64,000 bases of DNA, from positions 2,480,001 to 2,544,000 of the forward strand of contig NZ_CP028365.1 of the NCBI RefSeq assembly GCF_003033925.1. Reading direction: 5' to 3'. A program made the translations under genes and the position numbers. Position 1 is the first letter of the stretch. Each line of letters starts with the position of its first letter. Positions 51,185-61,049 of this stretch are shown here, piece by piece. A model generated the notes under the pieces. The model made no database searches and was not told the DNA's origin. It was given only the letters and a program-made list of their open reading frames with translations. The stretch comes from Tannerella serpentiformis (GTDB lineage Bacteria > Bacteroidota > Bacteroidia > Bacteroidales > Tannerellaceae).

Positions 51185-52378
51185 TTACTTATTGGAGGCG
51201 TACAATTGGCTGAGCATCATGTCCAGGACAGGGCCGCGGGCGCCAACCCGAACAATCTTACCCTCTGAGTCTACCAAGAAGCAGGCCGGTACACCCATAA
51301 TGCCGTACACTTTGTTGGCCATGCCTTGGATGCCATCAGGGCAGCGGAGCTGCGTCCAGGAGGGCTTGTCTTGATCGAGGGCTTTCTTCCAGGCTGCGTC
51401 GTCGTCGTCGACGGAGATGCTAATAATATGGAAGGCGGGGTACTTCGACACGATCTGCTTGAGATGTGGAATTTCTGCGCGGCAGGGCGAGCACCACGAG
51501 GCCCAGAACTCTACGAGCGCGTAACCCTCTTTCGGGAGCACGTCGTGCAGCTTGACGGTCTTGCCATCTGTCGTAGAGAAGTCGGCGTCGGGGATGACGG
51601 AGCCGAGAGCCATGTTTTTCTTCGTCGTCATCTGCTGTACCAACAGATCATAACGTGCTTTACCCTTCCACGAGGGCTCCAAGACCTTGAGGATCTCGTC
51701 CACGTCCGTCGTTGTCAGCTCATCCGCGTAGACGAGTATGCCGGCTTGATCCAGCGCGACGATGGAGGCGGCGTTTTTGCGGATAAAGTCCAGGCGGGCG
51801 TCGTTGCACTCCTTGCGGAGGGCCTCAATTTCACTCTCCATGCGGACGGCCTCGGCGATGATGCTGTCGGTGCGCTCCTCAGCGGAGTAGTACACGGAGG
51901 CCTGTTTCTCGCTGAGCTCGCTCAGGCGGTTCTCCTTGTCGGCCATCTGGGCGTTGAACTTCTCGTTCAGCTCCTGCGTGGGTGAGCCTGTGATGACGGG
52001 GTTCACCGTCTTACGATCCGGGATGTAGAAGAGCGTAGGCATGGTGGCCGCATCGGCTGTGAAGGTCATGGGTGCGTTCTCGACGTAAAAAGCATAAGCT
52101 AACGTGCGCTCCTGCTCCGAGAGCGAGGCGTCGGGCAGATCTATCGTCAGCTGGAACATGGTCGGCTCGTCCACTTTGCCTTTCAGCTGAAACTTGCCTT
52201 CCTTAACCACGGCGCTGTCGACAACGGTCATCGTCGGATCAGCCGCATCGAAGATCTTTACTACGGCATTCTCAACGTTACCAGTCAATTTGCCGTCAAT
52301 CACGAAGCCATCTGAGGCTTTCTGTTTGCATGCCACGGCGAGTAAGGCCATGACTGCGAGGAATAAGTACTTTTTCAT
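51185..52378 (-). CDS. TlpA-like thioredoxin-fold lipoprotein with DUF4369 domain
   Basis: 397 aa. The signal peptide has lipobox ALLAVAC. The N-terminal DUF4369 beta-domain (FVIDGKLTGNVENAVVKIFD) is followed by a helical linker (residues about 130-230) and a TlpA/AhpC-TSA thioredoxin domain with active site FWASWCSPCRAEIP and cis-Pro region GIMGVPACFL. These proteins reduce disulfides or keep surface proteins in the right redox state in the periplasm. It is the third gene of the operon, 75 bp after susD. Confidence 0.9.
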   Translation of the reverse strand: MKKYLFLAVMALLAVACKQKASDGFVIDGKLTGNVENAVVKIFDAADPTMTVVDSAVVKEGKFQLKGKVDEPTMFQLTIDLPDASLSEQERTLAYAFYVENAPMTFTADAATMPTLFYIPDRKTVNPVITGSPTQELNEKFNAQMADKENRLSELSEKQASVYYSAEERTDSIIAEAVRMESEIEALRKECNDARLDFIRKNAASIVALDQAGILVYADELTTTDVDEILKVLEPSWKGKARYDLLVQQMTTKKNMALGSVIPDADFSTTDGKTVKLHDVLPKEGYALVEFWASWCSPCRAEIPHLKQIVSKYPAFHIISISVDDDDAAWKKALDQDKPSWTQLRCPDGIQGMANKVYGIMGVPACFLVDSEGKIVRVGARGPVLDMMLSQLYASNK

Positions 52379-52452
52379 CTCTTGTTTATGTAGAAATTAA
52401 ACGTAGTTGTGTGTGGGTGAGCCTCTCGGAAGGTACACTTCAGGGCGTCGGG

Positions 52453-53862
52453 TCAATAGCCGGGGTTCTGCTTCAAGGCCCGATTTCCGCCGAGTGCCTT
52501 GCGGGGGATCGGGAGGATGAGGTGTCGGTCGGATTTGACGTAATAGGGGGCAATGGGGTAGTTGTCCCAAGCGTGGAAGCGGACTAAGTCGAACCATTCC
52601 TCACTGTTTTCGGTGAAGAATTCCAGCCATTTATGGCGGAGGATCATCTCCAAGAGGCGGGAGTCCGGAATGGCCTCCACGTAGGCCTGGGTATATCCAG
52701 CGCGGTCGATGCAGAGGATCTCCTTCAGGGCCGCGCGTGCGGCGGTGGGGTTGCCCAGACGCGCCTCGGCCTCAGCGATGAGGTAGTACATCTCGGCCAG
52801 ACGGATGTAGTAGTGCGAATCTTGTTTGGTGCCCGCCAGGCCCTCCGTGATGGGGTACTTATTGTTCACCACCTCCGGCCGCCCGGGATCGAGGTCCTTG
52901 TATATGGCTGCGAAGCGCTTGTCTGGCACGCTATCGGAGGGGGCCACGGCGCTGGCCAGCTTACTGGTGACCGGGCCGGCCGTCGAACGGTTCCAGACTC
53001 CGTCGCTGTAGAGCTCATCGGGGGCCATCGCGTAGACGGCGAAGAGCATTTCCTGCGATTGGAAACTGTTCACGAAGAGTTGCTTGAAACTGTCCTCCAG
53101 CGCGTAACCGGCCGCGGGCGCCTCGGCGATCACTTGACGCGCCAGGGTGGCCGCCTGGGCGAACTCCTTCCTGTAGAGCATCACGCGGGCCTTGAGCGCC
53201 TTGGCGGTGAGTCGGCTCATGCGATAGTGCGTGTTCGTCTCGGGGGCCTTGGCAATGGCTTCGTCCAGATCGGAGAGGATGGCGCGGTAGCTCTCCTCCA
53301 CGGAGGCGCGCGGCAGGGCCGTATTGTCTTTGATGGAGCGATTGCCGGGGTAGAGGACGATGCCATAAGCGGACGTGCGGTCGTAGAACTCGCCATACTG
53401 ACGCAGCAGCATGAGGCGGGCCAAGGCGCGCGAACATTTCACCTCGCCCACGATCTCCGTGCGGCGCGCGGGGCTGAGCGACTGGATGGCGGCGGTGGAC
53501 TCCAGGTGCTCGAGGATCGCCGAGGCGTTCTGCACCACGAAGTAGAGCTCGATGTAGTTGCTTTCCACACCGGTGTTGTCGTCCGTCACCTCGTTGTCGG
53601 CAAAGCCGTCGATGCCCGCGATGTTCACTTCGTTCTCGACCCCGGTGAGGGCACCGAGCAGATGGCGCATCCAGCCAATGCGGTAGGTGCGCCAAGAGAG
53701 ATAGACGCCGTTGAGGGCCGCTTCGGCCGATTTGGCGTCGGTGATCACGTTGTTGTCCGTCAGCTTGTGCTCCGGTTCGATCTTATCTAAGCTGCCTACC
53801 AATTCGCAGGCCGTGAGGGCCAAGGCCAGGCAGAGACCTATGATAGCATGTGTCGTTTTCAT
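52453..53862 (-). CDS. SusD/RagB-family lipoprotein
   Basis: 469 aa. The signal peptide ends in ALALTAC (lipobox). SusD features are DAKSAEAALNGVYLSWRTY near the N-terminus, the mid-protein helix TAKALKARVMLYRKEFAQAA and the C-terminal HLILPIPRKALGGN then LKQNPGY. It is surface-exposed and caps the SusC barrel encoded 27 bp upstream. The substrate is unknown; the operon has a thioredoxin-like protein instead of a glycosidase, so a peptide or cofactor ligand is as plausible as a glycan. Confidence 0.93.
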   Translation of the reverse strand: MKTTHAIIGLCLALALTACELVGSLDKIEPEHKLTDNNVITDAKSAEAALNGVYLSWRTYRIGWMRHLLGALTGVENEVNIAGIDGFADNEVTDDNTGVESNYIELYFVVQNASAILEHLESTAAIQSLSPARRTEIVGEVKCSRALARLMLLRQYGEFYDRTSAYGIVLYPGNRSIKDNTALPRASVEESYRAILSDLDEAIAKAPETNTHYRMSRLTAKALKARVMLYRKEFAQAATLARQVIAEAPAAGYALEDSFKQLFVNSFQSQEMLFAVYAMAPDELYSDGVWNRSTAGPVTSKLASAVAPSDSVPDKRFAAIYKDLDPGRPEVVNNKYPITEGLAGTKQDSHYYIRLAEMYYLIAEAEARLGNPTAARAALKEILCIDRAGYTQAYVEAIPDSRLLEMILRHKWLEFFTENSEEWFDLVRFHAWDNYPIAPYYVKSDRHLILPIPRKALGGNRALKQNPGY

Positions 53863-53889
53863 TACTGTATAGTTGGGGATGTGTGGAAA

Positions 53890-56800
53890 TTAGAACTGTA
53901 GGTGCACGCCAAACGATACGGTGCGGCTCAGGGGGTACGGATCGGCGTCGTTGCCTTGTCCGCGGTGTATGCCGGAGCCCACGAGCTCAGGATCCAGTCC
54001 GGGCCAGGCCGTGAGGGTGAACAAGTTGGTGACCATCGCAAAGACGGATGCGCTCTGTACGCCCACGAGGCGCAGGGCCGCCTTGGGGAGTCGGTAGGTC
54101 AGGGTGATGTTCTTCATCCGCAAATAGGAGGTGGAGTAAATCATGCGGTCGTTGGTCTTCGCATTGTAGCTGCTGTACTGTCCGTAGACGAGTCGGGGGA
54201 AGAGCGCATCGCGGCGTTCCGGCGTCCAGGTGCGGCGGAAGGTCTCCCGGGTGATGCTCTGCCCGAGGGTGCTCTCCAGGTCCAGCCCCACGTCGGAGTA
54301 GAACGCCTTGCCGCCCTGCGAGAACTGCATGAAAAGCGAGAGGTCCACGTTGCGATAGGTGAGCGTATGGTTCCATCCGCCGAAGAACTTGGGCAGGGGC
54401 GACCCGATCACGGTGCGATCGTCCGACGTGATGCGGCCGTCGCCATTGACGTCCTCCAGAATGTAGTCCCCCACGCCGAGGGACGTTTGGTAAGCCCCGT
54501 AACCCTTCGCTGCTGCCTGAGCGTTAAGGCGGTCGATCTCCGCCTGATCCTTGGCGATACCCTTGGTCCGGAAGCCCTTAATCACGCCGACGGGTTCCCC
54601 CTCGACGATCAGATCCTGCATCTGACTGTTCAGGTTGGCCCCGTTCAGCTTCAAGACCTTGTTGCGGTTTGAGGCGATGTTGAACGACGTGCTCCAGGTG
54701 AAGTCCGCCGTGCGGACGATGTCGCCACCCAGCTCCAGTTCGAAGCCGCGATTACTCATGTCTATCAAGTTGGAGGTATAGCTGTTCATGCCCGATTCGG
54801 CTAAGTAGGGCGAATTGACAAGTGCGCCCTTCGTCGTGCGGTTGTAGAGGTCGATTGAGCCATAGAGCCGATGGTCGAAGAAGGAGAAGTCGATACCGCC
54901 GTTATACTCCGTGGTGATCTCCCAGCGGATGTCACGGTTGGGCAGGTTGCGCTCCAACCACACGCCCGGCTTCTCGCCGTAGCGTCCGCCTTTGGAGTAG
55001 TAGCGGAGGTAGGAGAAGTCGTCCACGTTCGTCGACCCCGTCTTACCCCAGCTTAGTCGCAGCTTAAGGTCGTCTAACCAGCTGCACGCCCCCGCCATGA
55101 ACTGCTCATTGCCCAAGCGCCAACCCAGAGAGACGGCCGGGAAGACAGCCGTGCGATTGTTCGGCCCAAACTTCGACGAGGCGTCGCTGCGGAGGCTCAG
55201 TTCGGTCAGGTAACGCTGCGCATAGTCATAGCTGACACGCGCGTAGGTGGAGTTCAGTCCGCCGCGGGCATAAGCGTCCATGATGGGCAGGTAGGTATTG
55301 GCTGACCCTATGTTGTCCATGTCCGATTCGTTGAAGAAATCGCTAGCACTCAGCGTCCGGAGCTGATAGTGCGTACGGTCAGCACCCACGCCCAGCAGGG
55401 CCGCCAGGTTATGGTGCCCGAAAGAGCGGTTGTAATCGAGCCGGACGTTGGCCGACGTCTGCGTCGTTGTGCTGTATTCCTCGCCCAGCTCAGCCTTCAG
55501 CTCCACGCCCGGGATAAGCGACTGCGCATGCGAGGGGATGAAGGTGCGGTCGCGCTGACCAAAGACAGAGACGTTGACTTCAGCATGCGCCTTGAGACCT
55601 TCCAAGATCGTCACGTCCGCATACCCATTGCCCATGAATTGACTCGACACGGCGCGGTTCTTCCGGTCCCTTACCGCCACGGGGTTCGGGCTCATGATGG
55701 GCACACCGTAGAGCGGCGTCGCATCGAAGCGCATGAAGTTGCCCTGCTCATCACGTACCGGCAGATCCGGGCGCATGCGCCACGCCGTCAGGCCCTCCTG
55801 AAAGCCTTCCCGCAGGTTGCCCGAATGGCGTGCCGATCCCGAATAGCTCAGCGTAGCCCCAGCCTTGACCCATTTCGAGACCTCCGTGTCGATAGCCATC
55901 CGTCCGCCGTAATGCTTCAGGCGATCGTTTTTCATCAGGCCCTCTTGATCCATCGCGTTCAGCGACACGGAGTAGTTCGTCACCGCCGATCCACCTCGGA
56001 GTGAGACGTAATACTGCTGCGTGGTGGCGTTCCGGTGCGTGATTTCGTCGTTCCAATTCGTGTTTGCACGACCGAAGACGTCGTCACGCAACCCGTTGTA
56101 AGCCGTCAGTTTATAGAGGTACGTATCCTCGTCCAGCGTCGCTTCCACTTTCCCGAACGATTGGAGCACGGTGTACATGTTTGCGTCCATCATTCCGCCC
56201 AGGTTCTCGCGGATGTGGCGCACCGTTCCGTCCATGATCTCGCCCTGCAGCTGCCTGAACTCCGTCGGGTTGAGTGGGCTGTATTCCTTGATCGGGTTGC
56301 CGACGGAGAGGGTGTAACCCGCATCAATCGTCATCTTTTCGTTCTTCCTCCCGTTGCGCGTCTTGACGATCACCACGCCATTGGCACCGCGCGAACCATA
56401 GATGGCCGTAGCCGAGGCGTCCTTGAGGATGTCGACACTCTCAATGTCGTACGGTGAGATGGCCAGCAGCGGATTCAGGTTGTTGTCCTCGACGAAGTAG
56501 GGCATACCGTCGATCACGTACAGCGGGGCGTTGGACTGTTTCGTCATCTTATCCCGCGGTATGGGCGACGTGATGCCGCGTACATTAATCAGTGGCCCAG
56601 CCCCTGGCGCACCGCTCGATTGCACACTGAAGACGCCCTTCACAGCGCCGCCCAGCATGCCGTCCACCGTCGAGGCCGACCGTGCCAGCCGCTCGATGTC
56701 GTCGTTCTTCAGCGACGAGATGGAGCTCGTCAGGCTCTTCTTGTCCTTGCTTCCATAGCCGATCACGACCAGGTCGTCCAGCATTTTGCAGTCTGGCACC

Positions 56801-57168
56801 AATCGCAGATTCAGCGTGCTACCTGCCACCGCAGGCAGTTCCATCTGCTCGTAGCCCACGTAAGAGACTACCAGCGTAACGTTCGGACCCTCCACCGTGA
56901 GCGAGAAGCGCCCCTCTAAATCCGTCGTTGTTCCCGTCGTCGTACCCTTCACGACGATGTTCGCACCCACCACCGGCTCGCCCGTTTCGTCCACGATCCG
57001 TCCCGTGATGATTCCTTTCTGTTGCGTTGCTGTCATGTGGCCTGTTGTCGGGTCAAACTCCGCAGCCCAAGTTGGCTGTAACCCCGTTGCGGCCACGATG
57101 CAGAGTGACATCATGGCCCATCCAAGCCTCCGCCCGCCATGCTTTTTACAATCGTATTTGTAGGTCAT
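53890..57168 (-). CDS. SusC/RagA-family TonB-linked outer-membrane transporter
   Basis: 1092 aa. It starts MTYKYDCKKHGGRRLGWAMM with a signal peptide ending near TWAAE. The carboxypeptidase-like domain reads ITGRIVDETGEPVVGANIVV, followed by DDLVVIGYGSKDKKSLT (TonB box and plug start), the plug (INVRGITSP, PLYVIDGMPYF) and a barrel ending RTVSFGVHLQF. The frame is open to 57405, but the upstream part holds the predicted promoter (57345-57375), so ATG 57168 is used. It is first in the susC-susD-thioredoxin operon. Confidence 0.94.
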   Translation of the reverse strand: MTYKYDCKKHGGRRLGWAMMSLCIVAATGLQPTWAAEFDPTTGHMTATQQKGIITGRIVDETGEPVVGANIVVKGTTTGTTTDLEGRFSLTVEGPNVTLVVSYVGYEQMELPAVAGSTLNLRLVPDCKMLDDLVVIGYGSKDKKSLTSSISSLKNDDIERLARSASTVDGMLGGAVKGVFSVQSSGAPGAGPLINVRGITSPIPRDKMTKQSNAPLYVIDGMPYFVEDNNLNPLLAISPYDIESVDILKDASATAIYGSRGANGVVIVKTRNGRKNEKMTIDAGYTLSVGNPIKEYSPLNPTEFRQLQGEIMDGTVRHIRENLGGMMDANMYTVLQSFGKVEATLDEDTYLYKLTAYNGLRDDVFGRANTNWNDEITHRNATTQQYYVSLRGGSAVTNYSVSLNAMDQEGLMKNDRLKHYGGRMAIDTEVSKWVKAGATLSYSGSARHSGNLREGFQEGLTAWRMRPDLPVRDEQGNFMRFDATPLYGVPIMSPNPVAVRDRKNRAVSSQFMGNGYADVTILEGLKAHAEVNVSVFGQRDRTFIPSHAQSLIPGVELKAELGEEYSTTTQTSANVRLDYNRSFGHHNLAALLGVGADRTHYQLRTLSASDFFNESDMDNIGSANTYLPIMDAYARGGLNSTYARVSYDYAQRYLTELSLRSDASSKFGPNNRTAVFPAVSLGWRLGNEQFMAGACSWLDDLKLRLSWGKTGSTNVDDFSYLRYYSKGGRYGEKPGVWLERNLPNRDIRWEITTEYNGGIDFSFFDHRLYGSIDLYNRTTKGALVNSPYLAESGMNSYTSNLIDMSNRGFELELGGDIVRTADFTWSTSFNIASNRNKVLKLNGANLNSQMQDLIVEGEPVGVIKGFRTKGIAKDQAEIDRLNAQAAAKGYGAYQTSLGVGDYILEDVNGDGRITSDDRTVIGSPLPKFFGGWNHTLTYRNVDLSLFMQFSQGGKAFYSDVGLDLESTLGQSITRETFRRTWTPERRDALFPRLVYGQYSSYNAKTNDRMIYSTSYLRMKNITLTYRLPKAALRLVGVQSASVFAMVTNLFTLTAWPGLDPELVGSGIHRGQGNDADPYPLSRTVSFGVHLQF

Positions 57169-57344
57169 AAGGTGTATGGATATAAAGTATTCGTTGTCGA
57201 TGTTTTGGTTTGAAATCTCACCACTCATTCTCGTCAGATGCACATTGGCACCGAGCAAAATGAACGGCGCGAAAATAGAAACTTTCATTAACTCGCCCAT
57301 GATCGTAACAAATCGCCGCTCTTTTTGCGCTCTTTCTTGCATTT

Positions 57345-57375
57345 GTAAAGTATAGAGGCGGGCGTTGCACCGCAA
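57345..57375 (-). promoter_or_regulatory. Predicted promoter of the second susC operon
   Basis: On the minus strand, TTG (57375-57373), 20 bp, TACTTTAC (57352-57345), one mismatch to TAnnTTTG. The leader is about 170 nt, like that of the susC gene at 10621. Confidence 0.45.
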
Positions 57376-57494
57376 TCCACCATTCCGACGCTCATCCATG
57401 CCCACTTGCCCGCCGCACCAAGACTTCGACCCCCATCCAAGCCTCGCTATGCCTTATGACAACTCTTTTTCTCCTCACAAGCTACTTTTATATG

Positions 57495-57828
57495 CTATGA
57501 AAATCGTTTTTCACTTGTGGGATAACTTTCATAGTCTATGAGGGTCATTTTTCACTTGTGGAATAACTTTCATAGCCTATGAGGATCATTTTTCATTTGA
57601 GAAGTAGCTCTTATAGCCTATGAAAATCGTATTCTACTTATAGAAAAACTTTCATAGCTTATGCGGATCGTTTTTTATTTGAGTAGTAGTGCTTATAGCC
57701 TATGAAAATCGTATTCTAATTGTAGAAGAACTTTCATAGCCGATGAGGATCATTTTTTACTTGATGAGTAGCTCTCATAGACTATGAAAATCATATTTCG
57801 CTTGTAGAAGAACTTTTATAGCCTATGA
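57495..57828. repeat. Tandem array, 41-bp unit with TTTCATAG/CTATGAAA palindrome, about 8 copies
   Basis: The unit is CTATGAAAATCGTTTTTCAC followed by TTGTGGGATAACTTTCATAGT, period 41 bp, a sister of the array at 11069-11404. It lies upstream of a leftward susC promoter as that one does. Confidence 0.88.
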
Positions 57829-57922
57829 TGATTAGTTGTTGGGCGAAAAAGTTCCCTCATAAGGCGCACTGCCCTTTCGACGAAAGGCGAAGTGTTGACA
57901 CATCACATGATGCCCTCTTTGA

Positions 57923-57962
57923 CAAAAAACGAAGCCCCGTCGCGCAGTGCGACAGGGCTTCG
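57923..57962 (-). terminator. Strong hairpin terminator
   Basis: CGAAGCCCCGTCGC pairs with GCGACAGGGCTTCG (one mismatch); the T-run follows on the minus strand. With the next hairpin it brackets about 110 bp (57963-58073) without a recognisable gene, possibly a short RNA. Confidence 0.7.
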
Positions 57963-58073
57963 ACGGAAACGAATTGAATACAAAGACAGTCGAGATCACT
58001 CCTTTTCGAGAAAATCCGATTCCTCGCACTGAAATACCACCACAGTGCGGCAATACAAGTGGGGGAGTCAGGC

Positions 58074-58099
58074 AAAAAAAATGGCCTTGCGGCCATTTC
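58074..58099 (-). terminator. Terminator of tRNA-Met
   Basis: AAATGGCC/GGCCATTT stem followed on the minus strand by eight T. Confidence 0.8.
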
Positions 58100-58113
58100 T
58101 CATCTTTTGTCGG

Positions 58114-58187
58114 TAGCGAGACCCGGGATTGAACCGGGGACCTCATGATTATGAATCATGCGCTCTAACCAGCTGAGCTATCTCGCC
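58114..58187 (-). tRNA. tRNA-Met (CAT)
   Basis: 74 nt on the minus strand: acceptor GGCGAGA, D-arm TAGCTCAGCTGGTTAGAGCG, anticodon loop TTCATAA with CAT, T-arm CCCCGGTTCAATCCCGGG. The standard first pair suggests elongator Met; a lysidine-modified tRNA-Ile2 cannot be excluded. Confidence 0.92.
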
Positions 58188-58208
58188 TCTTGTTTCAAAA
58201 AGACGCCG

Positions 58209-58236
58209 CAAAGATAGACGTAGGTTTGACATACAA
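58209..58236 (-). promoter_or_regulatory. Predicted promoter of tRNA-Met
   Basis: On the minus strand, TTG (58236-58234), 17 bp, TATCTTTG (58216-58209). Confidence 0.6.
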
Positions 58237-58323
58237 AAGCACCGACCTCTCTTTTTTGTCTTATCGACCCTGCGTTAAGTGATAGGCGCAAAACGTCACG
58301 GTGCGTTTTTTCTTCACAGATCC

Positions 58324-58353
58324 TTGCCGGTCTTCATTCTCGTTTTATATTTG
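58324..58353 (+). promoter_or_regulatory. Consensus promoter before the candidate RNA gene
   Basis: TTG (58324-58326), a 19-bp spacer and TATATTTG (58346-58353), an exact TAnnTTTG. The predicted start is near 58360. Confidence 0.7.
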
Positions 58354-58359
58354 CGACAC

Positions 58360-58618
58360 GATAACGCAAGAGAGCGATCATAACACCGAGTTAAGCCGCA
58401 CTTGTTCGATTGGGAAACTCATCATAAATATCAGAATTCCGAGACACGCTCTTGGCACCAATGGCGGGCTGCAACCTTCGGGTTTGCCTCTCGAGGCACA
58501 GCAGATTACAACGATGTCAATGGCACTCAAATCTTGTCATTCGGAGTTTGTTCAATTCCACAGTGCGGCTTTCATACGAGAGAGAGGTGACTTTTCAACG
58601 AGTCGCCTCTCTTTTTTT
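58360..58618 (+). ncRNA. Candidate structured RNA, about 260 nt, 6S-like
   Basis: The region begins at a consensus promoter and ends at an intrinsic terminator, with no convincing ORF. AAGCCGCACT (58393-58402) pairs perfectly with AGTGCGGCTT (58563-58572), and GAAACTC with GAGTTTG inside it, giving one long closing stem with unpaired sides. Apical parts form AACC-TTCG-GGTT and GCCTC-TC-GAGGC hairpins. A long rod with internal bubbles suits 6S RNA, which binds RNA polymerase holoenzyme, and resembles the promoter-to-terminator layout described for Bacteroidales 6S-type RNAs. Identity is inference; it could instead be a leader of the receptor gene at 58708. Confidence 0.55.
58581..58618 (+). 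terminator. Terminator of the candidate RNA
   Basis: AGAGAGGTGAC pairs with GTCGCCTCTCT around a 10-nt loop and is followed by seven T. Confidence 0.85.
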
Positions 58619-58707
58619 GCCCTCTGGCTTGCTCTGAGCTGTGGAGGAAGTGTAACGCACGGCTCCTTCCTGCGTCATGTCTGTAGAAAACCTAAATAGA
58701 CACGGAC

Positions 58708-61029
58708 ATGAGACGAATCTATCTCCTATTGATCGGCATACTGGCCGCAGCATGTGCTACTTACGCACAACAAACATTGACCGGGCGCGTGGTAGACGCG
58801 CAAAACCAACCTATTGAGTTTGCCAACGTGGCACTGTATGCGTTGCCCGACTCATCGCTTGTGACAGGGACAATCACCGATGCTCGCGGGGCGTTCGCAT
58901 TAGAAGGTGGCGCGGCCAAGCGCACGTTCCTCAAGGTCTCCTTTGTGGGCTACGAGACGCGTACGGTCGAGGCGCCACAGTCAGGCGTGACCGTCACGCT
59001 GAATCCCGAATCCACGCAGTTGGGCGAGGTGACGGTACGGGCTCAGCGACCTGCTATCCGACTGAAGAGCGATGCGCTCGTGGCGTCGGTGCAGGGCTCG
59101 GTGTTGAGTCAGGCGGGTACGGCGAATGATGTGCTTCGTCGGTTGCCCTCGCTGACGACCGATAACAAGGGCGTTTTCTCCGTCTTTGGAAAGGGTGAGG
59201 CCAAGATCTACATCAACCGCCGTGAGGTGCGCGACCTCTCGGAGCTGGATCAGCTGAACTCGGCCGACATCCGCGACGTGGAGATCATTCGCAATCCTGG
59301 TGCACGCTACGACGCCTCGGTGAAGGCCGTGATCCGTATCAACACGGTGCGGCGCGCAGGCGATGGCTTCGGGTTCGACGCACGATCCAGTTGGTATCAA
59401 GGCGAGACGACCGACCTCCGCGAGCAGGTGAATGTGAATTGGCGCAAGAGTGGCTGGGATGTCTTTGGCACCGTCCTTTACGGTCGCGGCGAGTACATAC
59501 AGGATAGCCGCATCACGCAGTTGACGCGCCTGGATACGCTTTGGCGGCAGGAGAACCAGCTTTACGGCACGGGCGTAGATCAGTGGGTGCGCATCACGGC
59601 CGGCACCAACTGGGAGATCTCGCCCAAGCATTACGTCGGCCTTCGCTACACGCTTTCGCCCGGCATGCTTTCCGAGACAGGACACCCGACCTTCAACAGT
59701 ATGGTGTACGCCAACGGGGCTTTTTACGACGAATGGAAGAACCGTGAGGATAGGCGCGAGACGTCCGACCCATCGCACCGCCTCAATGCGTATTACAACG
59801 GGACGGTGGGCCGCATGGGAATCGACTTCAATGCGGACTACTACACGAGTGGTAGCACGTCGCGGGCACACGTGGAGGAATCGAGCCGCATGCAGGAAGA
59901 TCGCGTTGTGAACTCAGAAAATCGCGTACAGAATCGCCTTGTGGCTTCGAAGCTGATTCTGTCTTACCCCGTCTTGGGTGGCGAGTTCTCCCTCGGTGGC
60001 GAATATGTCCGCACGCACCGCACAGACACGTACAGCAATCCCGAGCGTATCGTCCCGTCGTCGGACATGACTGTAGACGAGTGGAACGGCAGTCTCTTCG
60101 CGGAATATGCACGGACAACGCCCATCGGGCAGTTGGGCGCTGGGCTGCGTTACGAGCATGTCCGCTCAGATTACCTCAGCGACGGCCGACCGCTCGCGGG
60201 GCAGAACCGCAGCTATAACCAGTGGTTCCCGAGTGTCTCGTTCGGCACGCGGGCGAAGGGCGTCGACCTGCAATTGGCTTACACGGCCAAGACGCAGCGC
60301 CCGACTTATCGCCAGCTGAGCAGCAACGTGTATTACGCCAATCGCCTCTCTTTGCAAACGGGCAACCCGCTGTTGAAGCCCACCGTGACGCACGACGTGA
60401 GCCTTACGGCCTCGTGGCGCATCGTGCAACTGATGGCAAGCTATAAGATGAATCGTGACGCGGTGGTCTACTGGACGGAGCGCAGCAAGTATGACCCGAA
60501 AGTCTCCCTGATCACCTTCCGTAACCTCGATCGCCAGTCTGCGCTGACGGTCTTTGCCACGGTCACGCCGACCATTGGGCTGTGGACGCCGCAACTGAGC
60601 GTGGGCCTCGTGAAGCAATGGGCCGACGTGGACGTAGACAACGAAACGATCCGATATAACGACCCAATGCTCCAAGCCTCGCTCAGCAATTCGCTCCGCC
60701 TACCGGCCGGATTGCTCCTGACGGTTGACTTGCGCTATCAGGGCACGGGTGATTATGAGAATGTGCATCTGACCGAAAAGTCGTTCAGCGTCAATGCGGG
60801 CCTCACACGGTCATTCTTCAACGACCGGCTGCGCGTGGAGCTGAAGGGTTGGGACATCTTCCGTGGACGGAAGGACGGCAATCTGTTGCGCTTCCCACGG
60901 ATGGAGCTCTATCAGAGCAACCGTTACGACACGCGTGAGCTTGAGCTGACCCTGCGCTACCGGTTCAATGCCGCCAAAAGCAAATACAAGGGTACGGGCG
61001 CAGGTGTGGGAGAGATCGACCGACTGTAG
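58708..61029 (+). CDS. TonB-dependent outer-membrane receptor (carboxypeptidase-like N-domain, beta-barrel)
   Basis: 773 aa. The signal peptide MRRIYLLLIGILAAACATYA-Q is followed by a beta-sandwich (LTGRVVDAQNQPIEFANVAL), a plug (GTANDVLRRLPSLTTDNKG, INRREVRDLSELDQLNSADI, EIIRNPGARYDASVKAVIRI) and an outer-membrane barrel of the OMP_b-brl_3 type ending ELTLRYRFNAAKSKYKG. It is not of SusC type and has no SusD partner; ligands of this family include siderophores, metals and small peptides. It is transcribed alone after the candidate RNA, with a convergent terminator downstream. Confidence 0.9.
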   Translation: MRRIYLLLIGILAAACATYAQQTLTGRVVDAQNQPIEFANVALYALPDSSLVTGTITDARGAFALEGGAAKRTFLKVSFVGYETRTVEAPQSGVTVTLNPESTQLGEVTVRAQRPAIRLKSDALVASVQGSVLSQAGTANDVLRRLPSLTTDNKGVFSVFGKGEAKIYINRREVRDLSELDQLNSADIRDVEIIRNPGARYDASVKAVIRINTVRRAGDGFGFDARSSWYQGETTDLREQVNVNWRKSGWDVFGTVLYGRGEYIQDSRITQLTRLDTLWRQENQLYGTGVDQWVRITAGTNWEISPKHYVGLRYTLSPGMLSETGHPTFNSMVYANGAFYDEWKNREDRRETSDPSHRLNAYYNGTVGRMGIDFNADYYTSGSTSRAHVEESSRMQEDRVVNSENRVQNRLVASKLILSYPVLGGEFSLGGEYVRTHRTDTYSNPERIVPSSDMTVDEWNGSLFAEYARTTPIGQLGAGLRYEHVRSDYLSDGRPLAGQNRSYNQWFPSVSFGTRAKGVDLQLAYTAKTQRPTYRQLSSNVYYANRLSLQTGNPLLKPTVTHDVSLTASWRIVQLMASYKMNRDAVVYWTERSKYDPKVSLITFRNLDRQSALTVFATVTPTIGLWTPQLSVGLVKQWADVDVDNETIRYNDPMLQASLSNSLRLPAGLLLTVDLRYQGTGDYENVHLTEKSFSVNAGLTRSFFNDRLRVELKGWDIFRGRKDGNLLRFPRMELYQSNRYDTRELELTLRYRFNAAKSKYKGTGAGVGEIDRL

Positions 61030-61049
61030 CGTCCCTGCCCGAAAAGAAA

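Noticed and set aside
57857-58096. 79-codon gene between two hairpins
   Set aside because: It spans two predicted terminators and shows no family resemblance.
58402-58590. Small protein gene within the candidate RNA
   Set aside because: Several frames are open by chance; the base pairing and terminator argue for RNA instead.
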